A stretch of 64,000 nt of DNA from Acidovorax sp. T1 (GTDB lineage Bacteria > Pseudomonadota > Gammaproteobacteria > Burkholderiales > Burkholderiaceae_C). The notes under the pieces are model-generated. The model was not told where the DNA came from and did not search any database. It was given only the letters and a program-made list of their open reading frames with translations. The translations under genes and the position numbers were made by a program. The DNA lies in NCBI RefSeq assembly GCF_002176815.1, contig NZ_CP021648.1, positions 3,046,001 to 3,110,000 on the forward strand. Reading direction: 5' to 3'. Positions 17,578 to 25,822 of the stretch are shown here, piece after piece (within the stretch, counting starts at the first letter, position 1; every line of letters starts with the position of its first letter).

Positions 17578-18942
17578 ATGTTCAGTTTTTTCAAGAAAAA
17601 AGCCCCCCCCACGCCCGCACCACCCGCTGCGGCTGCGCCTGCAACCCCTGCTGTGCCGGATGTTCCGCCCGCGCCACCGGCCGCAATAGCGCCCGCCGAG
17701 CAGGCAACTGCCGCGCCGCCGCCATGGCCCGAGCCCGCCGCGGCCACCGCGCCGCCACGGGCCCCCACGACCCCCACGACCCCCACGCCCCCACCGGCGG
17801 CCAGCGGTGGCTTTGGCTGGCTGCGCAACCCCTTTGCAGCCAAGCCGCCCGCGCCTGCCCCTGAAGCGGCCCCGGTGGTTGTGCCACCACCGGCCGCGGC
17901 GCCGGTGTCTGCGCCGGTATCTGCGCCTGAACCGACGCCCACACCGCCCGTGGTGGTCGTGGCGAAGCCCATCGCCGTTGCAGCCCCGCCCGCGTCGGCG
18001 GCCCAGGCCCCCACACCGGCAACAGAACTGCCCCCGCCCGCCGAACGCACCGGCTGGCTCAACCGCCTCAAGGCGGGCTTGCGCAAGACGGGTTCGAGCA
18101 TCGCCACCGTTTTCACCGGCACCCAGATCGACGATGCGCTGTATGAAGAGCTGGAAGAGGCCCTCTTGATGGCCGACACCGGCGTCAAGGCCACGCAGTG
18201 GCTGCTGACCGACCTCCGGCGCCGCGTCAAGGAAACCAAGACCACCGACCCCGCCGCCGTCAAAGGGCTGCTGGCCGATGCATTGGCCGACCTGCTGCGC
18301 CCGCTGGAGAAAGCACTGGTCATCGGCGAACACACCCCCACCGTGATCATGGTGGCGGGCGTCAACGGCGCGGGCAAGACCACCTCGATCGGCAAGCTCA
18401 CCAAGCACCTGGCCAACGAAGGGGCCAGCGTGCTGCTGGCGGCCGCCGACACCTTCCGCGCCGCTGCGCGCGAACAACTGGGCGTATGGGCCGACCGCAA
18501 CCTGGTCGAGATCGTCAGCCAGGAAGGCGGCGACCCCGCCGCCGTGAGCTTTGACGCCGTCACCGCCGGCAAGGCGCGCGGCAAGGACGTGGTGCTGGTG
18601 GACACCGCCGGGCGCCTGCCCACGCAACTGCACCTGATGGAAGAGCTGAAGAAAATCCGCCGCGTGGTCACCAAGGCCGACGCCAGCGCGCCGCACGAGG
18701 TGCTGCTGGTGATCGACGGCAACACCGGCCAGAACGCGCTGGCCCAGGTGCGCTCGTTTGACGATGCGCTGCAACTCACCGGCCTCATCGTGACCAAACT
18801 CGATGGCACGGCCAAGGGCGGCGTGCTGGCGGCCATTGCGCAGGAACGGCCGATTCCGGTTTACTTCATCGGCGTGGGCGAAAAGCTCGAAGACCTCGAA
18901 ACCTTCAACGCACGCGAATTTGCGCAGGCCCTGCTGACCTGA
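17578..18942 (+). CDS. ftsY: signal recognition particle receptor FtsY
   Basis: 454-residue SRP-receptor GTPase targeting ribosomes to the membrane. Begins MFSFFKKKA, a short membrane-binding start, then about 145 residues of Pro/Ala/Thr-rich low complexity, then the NG domain: G1 GVNGAGKTT (about 261-269), DTFRAAAREQL, DTAGRLPTQ and the G4 motif TKLDGTAKGG. Start ATG 17578 follows from the FKKK start. The linker is unusually poor in the acidic residues seen in the E. coli A domain. Confidence 0.97.
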   Translation: MFSFFKKKAPPTPAPPAAAAPATPAVPDVPPAPPAAIAPAEQATAAPPPWPEPAAATAPPRAPTTPTTPTPPPAASGGFGWLRNPFAAKPPAPAPEAAPVVVPPPAAAPVSAPVSAPEPTPTPPVVVVAKPIAVAAPPASAAQAPTPATELPPPAERTGWLNRLKAGLRKTGSSIATVFTGTQIDDALYEELEEALLMADTGVKATQWLLTDLRRRVKETKTTDPAAVKGLLADALADLLRPLEKALVIGEHTPTVIMVAGVNGAGKTTSIGKLTKHLANEGASVLLAAADTFRAAAREQLGVWADRNLVEIVSQEGGDPAAVSFDAVTAGKARGKDVVLVDTAGRLPTQLHLMEELKKIRRVVTKADASAPHEVLLVIDGNTGQNALAQVRSFDDALQLTGLIVTKLDGTAKGGVLAAIAQERPIPVYFIGVGEKLEDLETFNAREFAQALLT

Positions 18943-18964
18943 GAGGCTCACGCACCCATGCAGT

Positions 18965-18987
18965 CCACCCGCACAAGGAGCGGGTGG
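18965..18987 (+). terminator. hairpin after ftsY without T tail
   Basis: Perfect 8-bp stem CCACCCGC/GCGGGTGG with a 7-nt loop, 23 bp past the ftsY stop. No T run follows, so it is a weak or Rho-assisted terminator, or an mRNA-stabilising hairpin. Confidence 0.4.
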
Positions 18988-19088
18988 CATCGGGGTCACG
19001 GAGCCATAGAAGGCTGTCGGACTTGGAACTCCTGCCTGCCAAAGGTGCACCAAGACAGTGTGCAAAGGGCATTATCCGCTCACTTATT

Positions 19089-19131
19089 AATAGCTTATTA
19101 CGCTTGCTGGTATTGCGCAAAGCGACATTTT
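19089..19131 (-). repeat. AGCGCTT palindromic repeat, copy 3 (degenerate, upstream of rpoH)
   Basis: AATAGCTTATTACGCTTGCT, then GGTATTGCGC and AAAGCGACATTTTT. It lines up well with copy 11 at 44371 (ATAGCTGCTCACGCTTGCT, then TTTTGCGCCAGAGGCC). It is the only A/T-rich part of the 300-bp ftsY-rpoH gap. Confidence 0.55.
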
Positions 19132-19185
19132 TAATCATATTTTTGGCGCAGTGCACTTGGGAACAACCGGATGGGAACTCCGGGC

Positions 19186-19212
19186 TTAGCACTCCCTCCA
19201 ACAGAGTGCTAA
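19186..19212 (+). promoter_or_regulatory. CIRCE operator (HrcA site) upstream of rpoH
   Basis: TTAGCACTC at 19186-19194, 9-nt spacer, GAGTGCTAA at 19204-19212: an exact match to the CIRCE inverted repeat bound by the heat-shock repressor HrcA. It lies 30 bp before the rpoH start, so it would cover the promoter or the early leader. CIRCE is best known at groESL and dnaK; here it predicts HrcA control of the heat-shock sigma factor itself. Apart from this site and repeat copy 3, the 300-bp gap shows no gene. Confidence 0.93.
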
Positions 19213-19242
19213 CATGAAGGCTTAGAGGAAAGGATTCCCGGA

Positions 19243-20184
19243 ATGACATTTCCATCTGGAACCGCAACGACGACTTTGGCCCCCGCCAATCCATGGGCGC
19301 TGGTGCCGCCCTTGGGCAACTTGGATGCCTATATTTCGGCCGTCAACCGCCTGCCCCTGCTCACCCACGAGGAAGAGCAAACCTATGCGCGCCAGCTGCG
19401 CGATAACAACGATGTGGACGCCGCCGGCCGGCTGGTGATGTCGCACCTGCGCCTGGTGGTGTCGATTGCGCGCCAGTATCTTGGCTACGGCTTGCCCCAT
19501 GGCGACCTGATCCAGGAAGGCAACGTGGGCCTGATGAAGGCGGTCAAGCGTTTCGACCCCGACCAGGGCGTGCGCCTGGTGAGCTACGCCATGCACTGGA
19601 TCAAGGCTGAGATCCACGAATACATCTTGAAGAACTGGCGCATGGTGAAGGTGGCCACCACCAAGGCGCAGCGCAAGCTGTTCTTCAATCTGCGCTCCAT
19701 GAAGCAGGGTTTCAAGGCCGATGCGGCAGCGGCCGATGCCGGCACGCACCGCGACACGCTGTCGGACCACGAGATCGACTCGGTCGCGGCGCAGCTCAAC
19801 GTCAAGCGCGAAGAAGTCATCGAGATGGAAACCCGCATGGCGGGCGGCGATGTGCTGCTGGACCCCGCCCCATCGGACGATGGCGAGCAGGCCTTTGGCC
19901 CCATTGCCTACCTGGCCGATGCCTCGCACGAGCCCACGGCGATGATCGAGTCGCGCCAGCGCGATGAACTGGCCACCGATGGCATTGCCACGGCACTGGC
20001 CAGCCTGGACGAGCGCAGCCGCCGCATCGTGGAAGAGCGCTGGCTCAAGGTCAACGACGATGGCAGCGGCGGCATGACGCTGCATGACCTGGCCGCCGTT
20101 TATGGCGTGAGCGCCGAGCGCATTCGCCAGATCGAAGTGGCCGCCATGAAGAAAATGAAAACCGCGCTGGCCGACTACGCCTGA
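19243..20184 (+). CDS. rpoH: heat-shock sigma factor RpoH (sigma-32)
   Basis: 313 residues. Region 2 contains HLRLVVSIARQYLGYGLPHGD and EGNVGLMKAVKRFDPDQGVR. The RpoH box QRKLFFNLR, diagnostic for sigma-32, follows VKVATTKA. Region 4.2 ends with YGVSAERIRQIEVAAMKKMK. Start ATG 19243 has AGGAAAGG upstream. Directs RNA polymerase to heat-shock promoters. A perfect CIRCE element in its leader suggests additional HrcA control. Confidence 0.97.
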   Translation: MTFPSGTATTTLAPANPWALVPPLGNLDAYISAVNRLPLLTHEEEQTYARQLRDNNDVDAAGRLVMSHLRLVVSIARQYLGYGLPHGDLIQEGNVGLMKAVKRFDPDQGVRLVSYAMHWIKAEIHEYILKNWRMVKVATTKAQRKLFFNLRSMKQGFKADAAAADAGTHRDTLSDHEIDSVAAQLNVKREEVIEMETRMAGGDVLLDPAPSDDGEQAFGPIAYLADASHEPTAMIESRQRDELATDGIATALASLDERSRRIVEERWLKVNDDGSGGMTLHDLAAVYGVSAERIRQIEVAAMKKMKTALADYA

Positions 20185-20235
20185 GCGCTGCCTGTCCGCG
20201 AGCGCACACCCAGGCGCGAACGGCAGGGATCATTC

Positions 20236-20266
20236 AGCGCGCAACTGCGGTTGCGCGCTTTTTTTT
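20236..20266 (+). terminator. Rho-independent terminator after rpoH
   Basis: AGCGCGCAA/TTGCGCGCT stem with a CTGCGG loop, then eight Ts. Confidence 0.92.
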
Positions 20267-20314
20267 GGGTGCCAGCAATGCCACGCGCACCCGTCCAGAC
20301 CGGAGAAGTTTCTG

Positions 20315-21319
20315 ATGACCCCGTCCCCCTTGCGTCGCGCAGCGCTGGTGCTGGCCCTCGCCGCTGCTTGCAGCCCGGCCCTGGCCCAATCCACTGCGGC
20401 CCTTCCCATCCCGGCGACACCGGGCTGGCCCACCAAGCCGGTAAAGCTGGTGGTGGGTTTTCCGGGCGGGTCGTCGCCCGACCTGGTGGCGCGCACCCTG
20501 GCCGAGCCGCTGGCCCAAGCCCTGGGGCAGCCGGTGATTGTGGAAAACAAGGTGGGTGCGGGCGGCAACATCGCCGCCGACGCCGTGGCCAAGGCCACAG
20601 ACGGTCACACCCTGGGCGTCATGATCAATGGCAACCTGACGATTGCCCGGCTCATCAACCCCCGAATCAACTACGACCCGCTCAAGGACCTGGCCCCCAT
20701 CAGCCTGATCGCCACGGCCCCGCTGGCCCTCGCCGCACCAGCCAACGCGCCGGGGGCGACCGCGCAGGCGTTTTTTGCAGCCGCGCGCGCCAGTGGCGAC
20801 CGCTGGAGCTATGGCACGCCGGGCGTGGGCACGGTGGCGCACATCGGCATGGAGCTGCTCAAGGCCAAGGCCGGTATCCACCCGGTGCATGTGCCGTATC
20901 CGGGCAACCCGCAGGTCATCAACGCCATCATCGGCGGCCAGATCGAGCTGGCCCTGCTGCCCCCGGCGATGGCGGCAGCGCAGGCCCGCGCGGGCAAGCT
21001 GCGCGTGCTGGGCGTCACCTCCAGCGGGCGCAGCACCCTGGTGCCCGAAGTCCCCAGCCTGGCCGAAGCGGGCGTGAAAGACTTCAACCTCGAAATCTGG
21101 AACGCGGTGGCTGCGCCCCGGTCGCTGCCCAAACCGGTGGTGGCGCGCCTGTCGGCGCTGTTCAGCGAGATTGCCCGCAGCCCGGAGGTGCGCGACAAGC
21201 TGTTTCAGCAAGGCTGGCAGGTGACCGGCACCACGGCCGAAGGGCTGTCCCAGCGCATCCAGACCGATGCGCGCGTGCTCGGCGCGGTGATCAGCGCACA
21301 AAAGATCAAGGCCGAATAA
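20315..21319 (+). CDS. Bug/TctC-family solute-binding protein
   Basis: 334 residues with a cleavable signal peptide (ends ALAQ). Periplasmic binding protein of the tripartite tricarboxylate transporter family: WPTKPVKLVVGFPGGSSPD, the carboxylate-binding GAGGNIAADAVAKA and HVPYPGNPQVINAIIGGQIE. No tctA or tctB membrane gene is nearby, so it is an orphan, as is common in Comamonadaceae and Bordetella. Ligand unknown, presumably a carboxylate. GGAGAAG lies before the ATG. It has its own upstream terminator and a downstream hairpin. Confidence 0.9.
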   Translation: MTPSPLRRAALVLALAAACSPALAQSTAALPIPATPGWPTKPVKLVVGFPGGSSPDLVARTLAEPLAQALGQPVIVENKVGAGGNIAADAVAKATDGHTLGVMINGNLTIARLINPRINYDPLKDLAPISLIATAPLALAAPANAPGATAQAFFAAARASGDRWSYGTPGVGTVAHIGMELLKAKAGIHPVHVPYPGNPQVINAIIGGQIELALLPPAMAAAQARAGKLRVLGVTSSGRSTLVPEVPSLAEAGVKDFNLEIWNAVAAPRSLPKPVVARLSALFSEIARSPEVRDKLFQQGWQVTGTTAEGLSQRIQTDARVLGAVISAQKIKAE

Positions 21320-21345
21320 GGGGCCGAATAACGGACCGAATGGCG

Positions 21346-21368
21346 GCGGGCGCAGGTGGCCCGCTTTG
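21346..21368 (+). terminator. terminator after the Bug gene
   Basis: GCGGGC (21346-21351) pairs with GCCCGC (21359-21364), 7-nt loop, then TTTG. Lies between the convergent stops of the Bug gene and SCO1. Confidence 0.55.
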
Positions 21369-21373
21369 CCCCT

Positions 21374-21985
21374 TTACCCCGCTTCTTGCAGCAGCGCCCG
21401 CACATCGGCGCCCAGGGCTTGCGCACCGCTGCCGTAGCGGTTGTAGACCCGCAGGCGGCCTGCCGTGTCATACACGTAGCTGCCGGCCGAATGGTCCATG
21501 GTGTAGCTGGTGGCGGTCTTGCCGTCGACCTTCTTGAAGTAGATCTTGAAGTCCTTGGCCACGGCGGCGATTTGCTCTGGGCTGCCCGACAGCGCCAAAA
21601 AGCTGGGGTCGAAGTTGGCCATGTAGGCCTTCAGCACCTCGGGCGTGTCGCGCTCGGGGTCCACGGTGACGAAGATGCCCTGCAGGCGGTCGCCATCCTT
21701 GCCCAGCATCTGCTTGACCTCGGCCAGCTCCTGCATGGAGGTGGGGCACACGTCGGGGCATTGGGTGTAGCCAAAGAACACCACCACCACCTTGCCGCGA
21801 AAGTCCTGCAGGCTGCGCTTTTGGCCGTTGTGGTCGGTCAGCGGAACATCGCGGGCGTAGTCGGCCCCGGTGATGTCCACCCCGCGAAACTCGGTCTTTT
21901 TTTCAGAGCAAGCACCCAATATGGCGCTAGCGCTGATGGATAAAGCGCTAACAGCTATCAATTTAAGAGCGTTTCTTTTGTGCAT
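21374..21985 (-). CDS. SCO1/SenC copper chaperone for cytochrome oxidase
   Basis: 203-residue lipoprotein. Signal peptide with lipobox LGAC (C26), then a thioredoxin-like SCO domain with the copper ligands in GYTQCPDVCPTS (CxxxC) and the histidine in YTMDHSAGSY. Delivers Cu to the CuA centre of CoxB or acts as its thiol reductase. Last gene of the block ctaA-ctaB-SCO1, with 5 bp between it and ctaB. Residues about 8-22 of the signal peptide are encoded by a copy of the palindromic repeat. Confidence 0.95.
   Translation of the reverse strand: MHKRNALKLIAVSALSISASAILGACSEKKTEFRGVDITGADYARDVPLTDHNGQKRSLQDFRGKVVVVFFGYTQCPDVCPTSMQELAEVKQMLGKDGDRLQGIFVTVDPERDTPEVLKAYMANFDPSFLALSGSPEQIAAVAKDFKIYFKKVDGKTATSYTMDHSAGSYVYDTAGRLRVYNRYGSGAQALGADVRALLQEAG
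21921..21964 (+). repeat. AGCGCTT palindromic repeat, copy 6 (inside the SCO1 signal peptide)
   Basis: ATGGCGCTAGCGCTGA, loop, TAAAGCGCTAACAGCTATCA. It lies wholly within the SCO1 gene and is read in the same frame as copy 5, giving IAVSALSISASAI. Confidence 0.85.
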
Positions 21986-21990
21986 GGTGT

Positions 21991-22887
21991 TCACAGCGCG
22001 TAGTGGTCCACCAGCAGCGCGGCAAACAGCACGCTCAGGTGAATGAGGGAGAAACGGAAGGTCTTGCGCGCCAGCGCGTCGGAGTAATTGCGCCACAAGG
22101 CAAAGCCGTAGCCGCAGAACCCGGCGCTCAGCAGCACGGCCGCGGCAAGATAGATCCACGAACTCATGCCGTAAATGAAGGGCATCAGGCAGCCCGCAAA
22201 GAGGATCAGCGTGTACAGAAAAACCTGCAGGCGTGTGAACTCGTTGCCATGCGTGACCGGCAGCATGGGCAGGCCCGACTTGCGGTAGTCCTCCACCCGG
22301 TACAGCGCCAGCGCCCAGAAATGCGGCGGCGTCCACAGGAAGATGATGAGGAACAGGATCAGCGCCTCGGGGCCCACATCACCGGTCATGGCGGCCCAGC
22401 CCAGCACGGGCGGCATGGCGCCCGAGGCACCGCCGATCACGATGTTCTGCGGCGTCAGCGGCTTGAGGATGACGGTGTAGACAACGGCGTAGCCCACAAA
22501 CGTAGCGAACGTGAGCCACATGGTCAGCGGGTTGACCCAGACATACAGCAAGGCCGAGCCGGCCGCGCACAACAGGGCCGAAAACAGCAGGGTCTGCGTG
22601 TTGGACAACTCGCCCTTGGCCGTGGGCCGCCAGGAGGTGCGCTTCATCTTGGCATCAATGCCCTGCTCGACGATGCAGTTGAAGGCCGCGGCAGCGCCCG
22701 CCACCAGCCACACGCCAGCACTGGCCAGCGCCATCTGCCCCAGTTGCGCCAGGGTGGGCAGGCCCGGCACGGCCAGCACCATGCCGATCAGCGCGCAGAA
22801 CACGATGAGCTGCACCACGCGCGGCTTGGTCAGCGCGTAAAACTGCGAAAAGCGCGACGGCGCGGGAAGGGTGGGGGCAACACTCAT
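21991..22887 (-). CDS. ctaB: protoheme IX farnesyltransferase (heme O synthase)
   Basis: 298 residues, polytopic UbiA-family prenyltransferase that adds farnesyl to heme b to make heme O. The prenyl-diphosphate-binding region is [19 protein letters not shown]; the second motif region is [19 protein letters not shown]. About eight to nine TM helices. Its ATG overlaps the ctaA stop by four bases (ATGA). Also called cyoE. Confidence 0.96.
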   Translation of the reverse strand: MSVAPTLPAPSRFSQFYALTKPRVVQLIVFCALIGMVLAVPGLPTLAQLGQMALASAGVWLVAGAAAAFNCIVEQGIDAKMKRTSWRPTAKGELSNTQTLLFSALLCAAGSALLYVWVNPLTMWLTFATFVGYAVVYTVILKPLTPQNIVIGGASGAMPPVLGWAAMTGDVGPEALILFLIIFLWTPPHFWALALYRVEDYRKSGLPMLPVTHGNEFTRLQVFLYTLILFAGCLMPFIYGMSSWIYLAAAVLLSAGFCGYGFALWRNYSDALARKTFRFSLIHLSVLFAALLVDHYAL

Positions 22888-24065
22888 GCGGAAACTCTCG
22901 GTGCGCGCGATGGCGCGAAAGACTCAAATGGCGCGCGGGCGGCCCGGCTGGACGCAGCCGCCCAGGTCAGCACCACCACCAGGGCGGCAGCGCCCCCCGT
23001 GTGCAGCACCGCCGCCAGCAGGGGCCAGCCCAGCACCACGTTGCTCAGGCCCGTGGCCAGCTGCAGCAGCGCCAGGCCCGCCAGCCAGCGCGCCTGCACG
23101 CGCAGCGCAGCGGCCCGGTGCAGGCGCCACGCCAGCCATGCCAGCGCCAGCAGCACCGCATAGGCCATCAGGCGGTGCGCATAGTGGATGGCGGTCAGGC
23201 CGGCAAAGCTGATGTGGCTGCCGTCCTGCAGCAGCCCGAGCGGCCGCCACAGCTCAAAGCCCTGCGCAAAGTCCATCACGGGCCACCAGCTGCCCTGGCA
23301 GGTGGGAAAGGTGGTGCAGGCCAGCACGGCGTAATTGGTGCTGACCCAGCCCCCCAGCACAATCTGCAGCGCCACCAGCGCACCGGTAATGGCAATACCC
23401 CAGCGCAGCGGCGCGGCCAGCACGGCGGGCGGCATGCCCCGCACCGCCTGGGTGTGGCGCACCGCCTGCGCGCACAGCAGCGCCAGCAGCACGAGGCCGC
23501 CGATCAGATGCAGCGTGACGATGGCGGGAAACAGCTTCATGGTGACCGTGAGCGCGCCGAACGCGCCCTGCAGGCAGACCCAGACCAGGGTGAAGGTGGG
23601 CCACCACGGGTTCACGGCCGGGGGCGCGCCGGTGCCGCGCCGCGCTTGCCGCCACTGCAACCAGCTGGCCACGGTGAGCACGATGATGAGCACGCCGACG
23701 CCGGTGGCGAGGTAGCGGTGGATCATCTCAACCCAGGCCTTGCCGTGCGTCACGGGCCCGGTGGGCATGGCGTCCTGCGCCGCTGTTATTTCGGCCCGCG
23801 CGCCAACCGGGCTGGCGCTGCCATAACAGCCTGGCCAGTCGGGGCAACCGAGGCCGGAATCCGTCAGCCGGGTGAAGGCACCAAACAGCACCAGATCAAA
23901 GGTCAGGAACAGGGTCAGCACCGCCAACGCCTGCAAACGGCGCCCCGGTGCGCCGCCACGGGTGCGCCAGCCCACCCAGGCCAGCGGCCCGAGCGCGATC
24001 ACGATGCCCAGCAGCATCAGCTGCGCCAGCGGCGCCAGGTCGTAGAGCGGTTGGGTGTCCATCAT
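22884..24065 (-). CDS. ctaA: heme A synthase (COX15/CtaA)
   Basis: 393-residue membrane protein converting heme O to heme A. Family marks are [21 protein letters not shown], the heme-ligand histidines in [14 protein letters not shown] and [12 protein letters not shown], and the C-terminal [14 protein letters not shown]. Eight predicted TM helices. The ATGATG start overlaps the stop of the upstream SCO-like gene by four bases (24062-24065). Confidence 0.95.
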   Translation of the reverse strand: MMDTQPLYDLAPLAQLMLLGIVIALGPLAWVGWRTRGGAPGRRLQALAVLTLFLTFDLVLFGAFTRLTDSGLGCPDWPGCYGSASPVGARAEITAAQDAMPTGPVTHGKAWVEMIHRYLATGVGVLIIVLTVASWLQWRQARRGTGAPPAVNPWWPTFTLVWVCLQGAFGALTVTMKLFPAIVTLHLIGGLVLLALLCAQAVRHTQAVRGMPPAVLAAPLRWGIAITGALVALQIVLGGWVSTNYAVLACTTFPTCQGSWWPVMDFAQGFELWRPLGLLQDGSHISFAGLTAIHYAHRLMAYAVLLALAWLAWRLHRAAALRVQARWLAGLALLQLATGLSNVVLGWPLLAAVLHTGGAAALVVVLTWAAASSRAARAPFESFAPSRAPRVSA

Positions 24066-24808
24066 CCGGGCTGCCCTGGCCGTCCGGCCTCATCCCAGGA
24101 GGAGGATGCGCGCAGCAGCCGCTCCAGATCCCGCTTGGCCTTGGCGGCCCCGGCGGCATCCATGCCGGCAGGAAAACGCATCATCCAGTTGCCCATGGGG
24201 TCCACCAGGTAAAGGTGTTCGGCCAGAGCGTGGCCCGCAGCCGGTTCGAGCCACTGGGCCAGCGCGGGGGCATCAACCCGCAGCACCGTGGCCTTTTGCA
24301 GGGCCGCAGCGATGTCTGGCGGCACAGGGGCTGCATCGGTCACGAGCCAGACCCAGTCCACACGGTCTTTCTCCTTGCCCACGCTTTCGCGCAGTTGCCG
24401 CTGCAGATACAGGTGCTGCTGGCACAGGGCTTCGCACGCCCCGCCGCCCACGCTCACCAGCAGCCACTGTCCCTTGAGCGCGGGCAGCTTGGCGGGCGCG
24501 CCATCGAGCGTGGCCGTGGCCAGGTCGGGCAAGGTGCGCTGCGGCTGGATCAGCTCACCGTAATTGCGGCGGCCTTCGGGTCGCACCACGTAATAGGTGA
24601 GATACGAGGCAATGACCGGGGCTGCGCAAACCAGCAGCACCGCCAGCATCTTCCAGCGCCCGTGGCGGGTGGTCTGGGCATGGGCCACGGCGCTGCCGAC
24701 CTCGGGCAGGTCGTGCACCGTGAGGCCCAGGGGATGGTCTGCGCCCGCCTCAGGCGAGTGGCCGGGGGCGCGGGCGAAAGAAGCGTCGGACGAGTTGGAA
24801 CCAGACAT
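24062..24808 (-). CDS. membrane-anchored SCO-like thioredoxin-fold protein
   Basis: About 248 residues. Hydrophilic N-terminus (1-55), one TM helix (LAVLLVCAAPVIASYLTYYV), then a periplasmic domain with LPALKGQWLLVSVGGGACEA followed by LC. The resulting C-x-x-x-C sits at the place of the SCO copper motif, and AEHLYLVDPMGNW resembles the His-containing end of SCO proteins. Probably a cytochrome-oxidase assembly factor. Start uncertain: ATG 24808 or TTG 24820. Overlaps the end of the SURF1 gene by about 59 bp. No named family recognised with certainty. Confidence 0.75.
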   Translation of the reverse strand: MSGSNSSDASFARAPGHSPEAGADHPLGLTVHDLPEVGSAVAHAQTTRHGRWKMLAVLLVCAAPVIASYLTYYVVRPEGRRNYGELIQPQRTLPDLATATLDGAPAKLPALKGQWLLVSVGGGACEALCQQHLYLQRQLRESVGKEKDRVDWVWLVTDAAPVPPDIAAALQKATVLRVDAPALAQWLEPAAGHALAEHLYLVDPMGNWMMRFPAGMDAAGAAKAKRDLERLLRASSSWDEAGRPGQPG

Positions 24809-25523
24809 AAAGAAGTGCAATCAGGCTGCTGAGCCCGAACCATTGAAATGCGTAACCGTAGTGTTTGTCGACGCCAGCGCCGATCACGGGCCAGTCCCGT
24901 TGCAGGCCGCCGCTGGCAGGCCCCGTTTGCAGCACCGACAGGTTCATCAATGCCAGCCCCGTCTCGGCACGAAACGCAGCAAGGTCCAGATTTTGCCGGA
25001 TGCGGGAAGACCCCAGCGAACCAGCGGAACGGTCAAACTCATACAAGCGCGACGGCGGCGGCGCGATGCGCCCCTCCAGCTGCACCACGCCAGCCTCCGT
25101 CTGAACCGGGGGCAGCTGCTGGCGGTCCTGGAAGTTGCGCGGAACCCAGCCACGCTGGACCAGCACCACCGCGCCGCCCTCCTCCAGCCGCAGGGGCGTG
25201 AGCACAAAAAAGCCCGGCCGCCCCTGCATCTGCCGGTTGTCCAGGTACACGGTGTGCTCTGGCAGCCAGCGCCCTTGCAGCCGCACGGCGCGGTGCGTCA
25301 GGTCCTGCGCACTGCCGGCATCGGCAAGGGCCTGCCCGCGCAGCTGGCGGCTGTCGAGCGGCGGCAGGGCGACCCGCTGGTCCAGCAGCGACTGCAGGGC
25401 CTCCTTTTGCGCAGCACGCGACAGCTGCCATCGCCCCAGCGAAGCGGTGACGAGAATGCCGGCCACGGCAGCCAGGGTGATCAGCCAGAAACGCAGGCCC
25501 CAGGCACGTTGGGCAGGTGTCAC
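24750..25523 (-). CDS. SURF1-family cytochrome oxidase assembly protein
   Basis: 257 residues starting at GTG 25523. TM1 is at about 8-27 and TM2 near the C-terminus (FGLSSLIALLYVWFQLV), flanking a periplasmic domain with SLGRWQLSRAAQKE, LDNRQMQGRPGFFVLTPLRL and VLVQRGWVPR, all typical of SURF1. Helps insert heme A into CoxA. The GTG is 15 bp from the divergent twin-TM gene; GGAG lies 13 bases upstream. No ATG suits the family start. Confidence 0.93.
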   Translation of the reverse strand: MTPAQRAWGLRFWLITLAAVAGILVTASLGRWQLSRAAQKEALQSLLDQRVALPPLDSRQLRGQALADAGSAQDLTHRAVRLQGRWLPEHTVYLDNRQMQGRPGFFVLTPLRLEEGGAVVLVQRGWVPRNFQDRQQLPPVQTEAGVVQLEGRIAPPPSRLYEFDRSAGSLGSSRIRQNLDLAAFRAETGLALMNLSVLQTGPASGGLQRDWPVIGAGVDKHYGYAFQWFGLSSLIALLYVWFQLVRRFFRPRPRPLA

Positions 25524-25538
25524 GGGATAATGTGCTCC

Positions 25539-25760
25539 ATGAAATATCTTGTCGCTGTGGCGTTTCTTGCCATTCTCGCCAGCCTGGCCTCCGCCCTCTT
25601 TTTCATGATGCGTAACGGACGCAACGACAAGGCCAAGGGCAGCCACATGGCCAAGGCACTGGCATTTCGGGTGGGAATCTCGATCGTTCTGTTCATTTGC
25701 ATCCTGGTCGCATGGCAACTGGGATATATCCAGCCCACGGGCTTGCCCGCCACGCGATGA
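25539..25760 (+). CDS. twin transmembrane protein (DUF2909 type)
   Basis: 73 residues with two TM helices (about 3-23 and 47-66) separated by a basic loop (RNGRNDKAKGSHMAKAL). Small proteins of this type are conserved beside SURF1 and coxC in Burkholderiales and are named twin transmembrane protein. Function presumed in cytochrome oxidase assembly. The ATG is 15 bp from the divergent SURF1 start. A bidirectional terminator follows. Confidence 0.88.
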   Translation: MKYLVAVAFLAILASLASALFFMMRNGRNDKAKGSHMAKALAFRVGISIVLFICILVAWQLGYIQPTGLPATR

Positions 25761-25779
25761 GACACCGCTGCATTGCAAC

Positions 25780-25806
25780 AAAAAAGCGCCTTGCGGCGCT
25801 TTTTTT
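25780..25806. terminator. bidirectional terminator
   Basis: AAAAAAGCGCC/GGCGCTTTTTT stem with a TTGC loop, flanked by A and T runs, between the convergent twin-TM gene and coxC. Confidence 0.92.
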
Positions 25807-25822
25807 GTTCTGCAGGGCCGCC

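Noticed and set aside
16068..18836. 922-codon frame joining the M16 peptidase to sequence antisense to ftsY
   Set aside because: The M16 protein has its own signal peptide starting at 17549. The upstream part is antisense to ftsY and compositionally odd.
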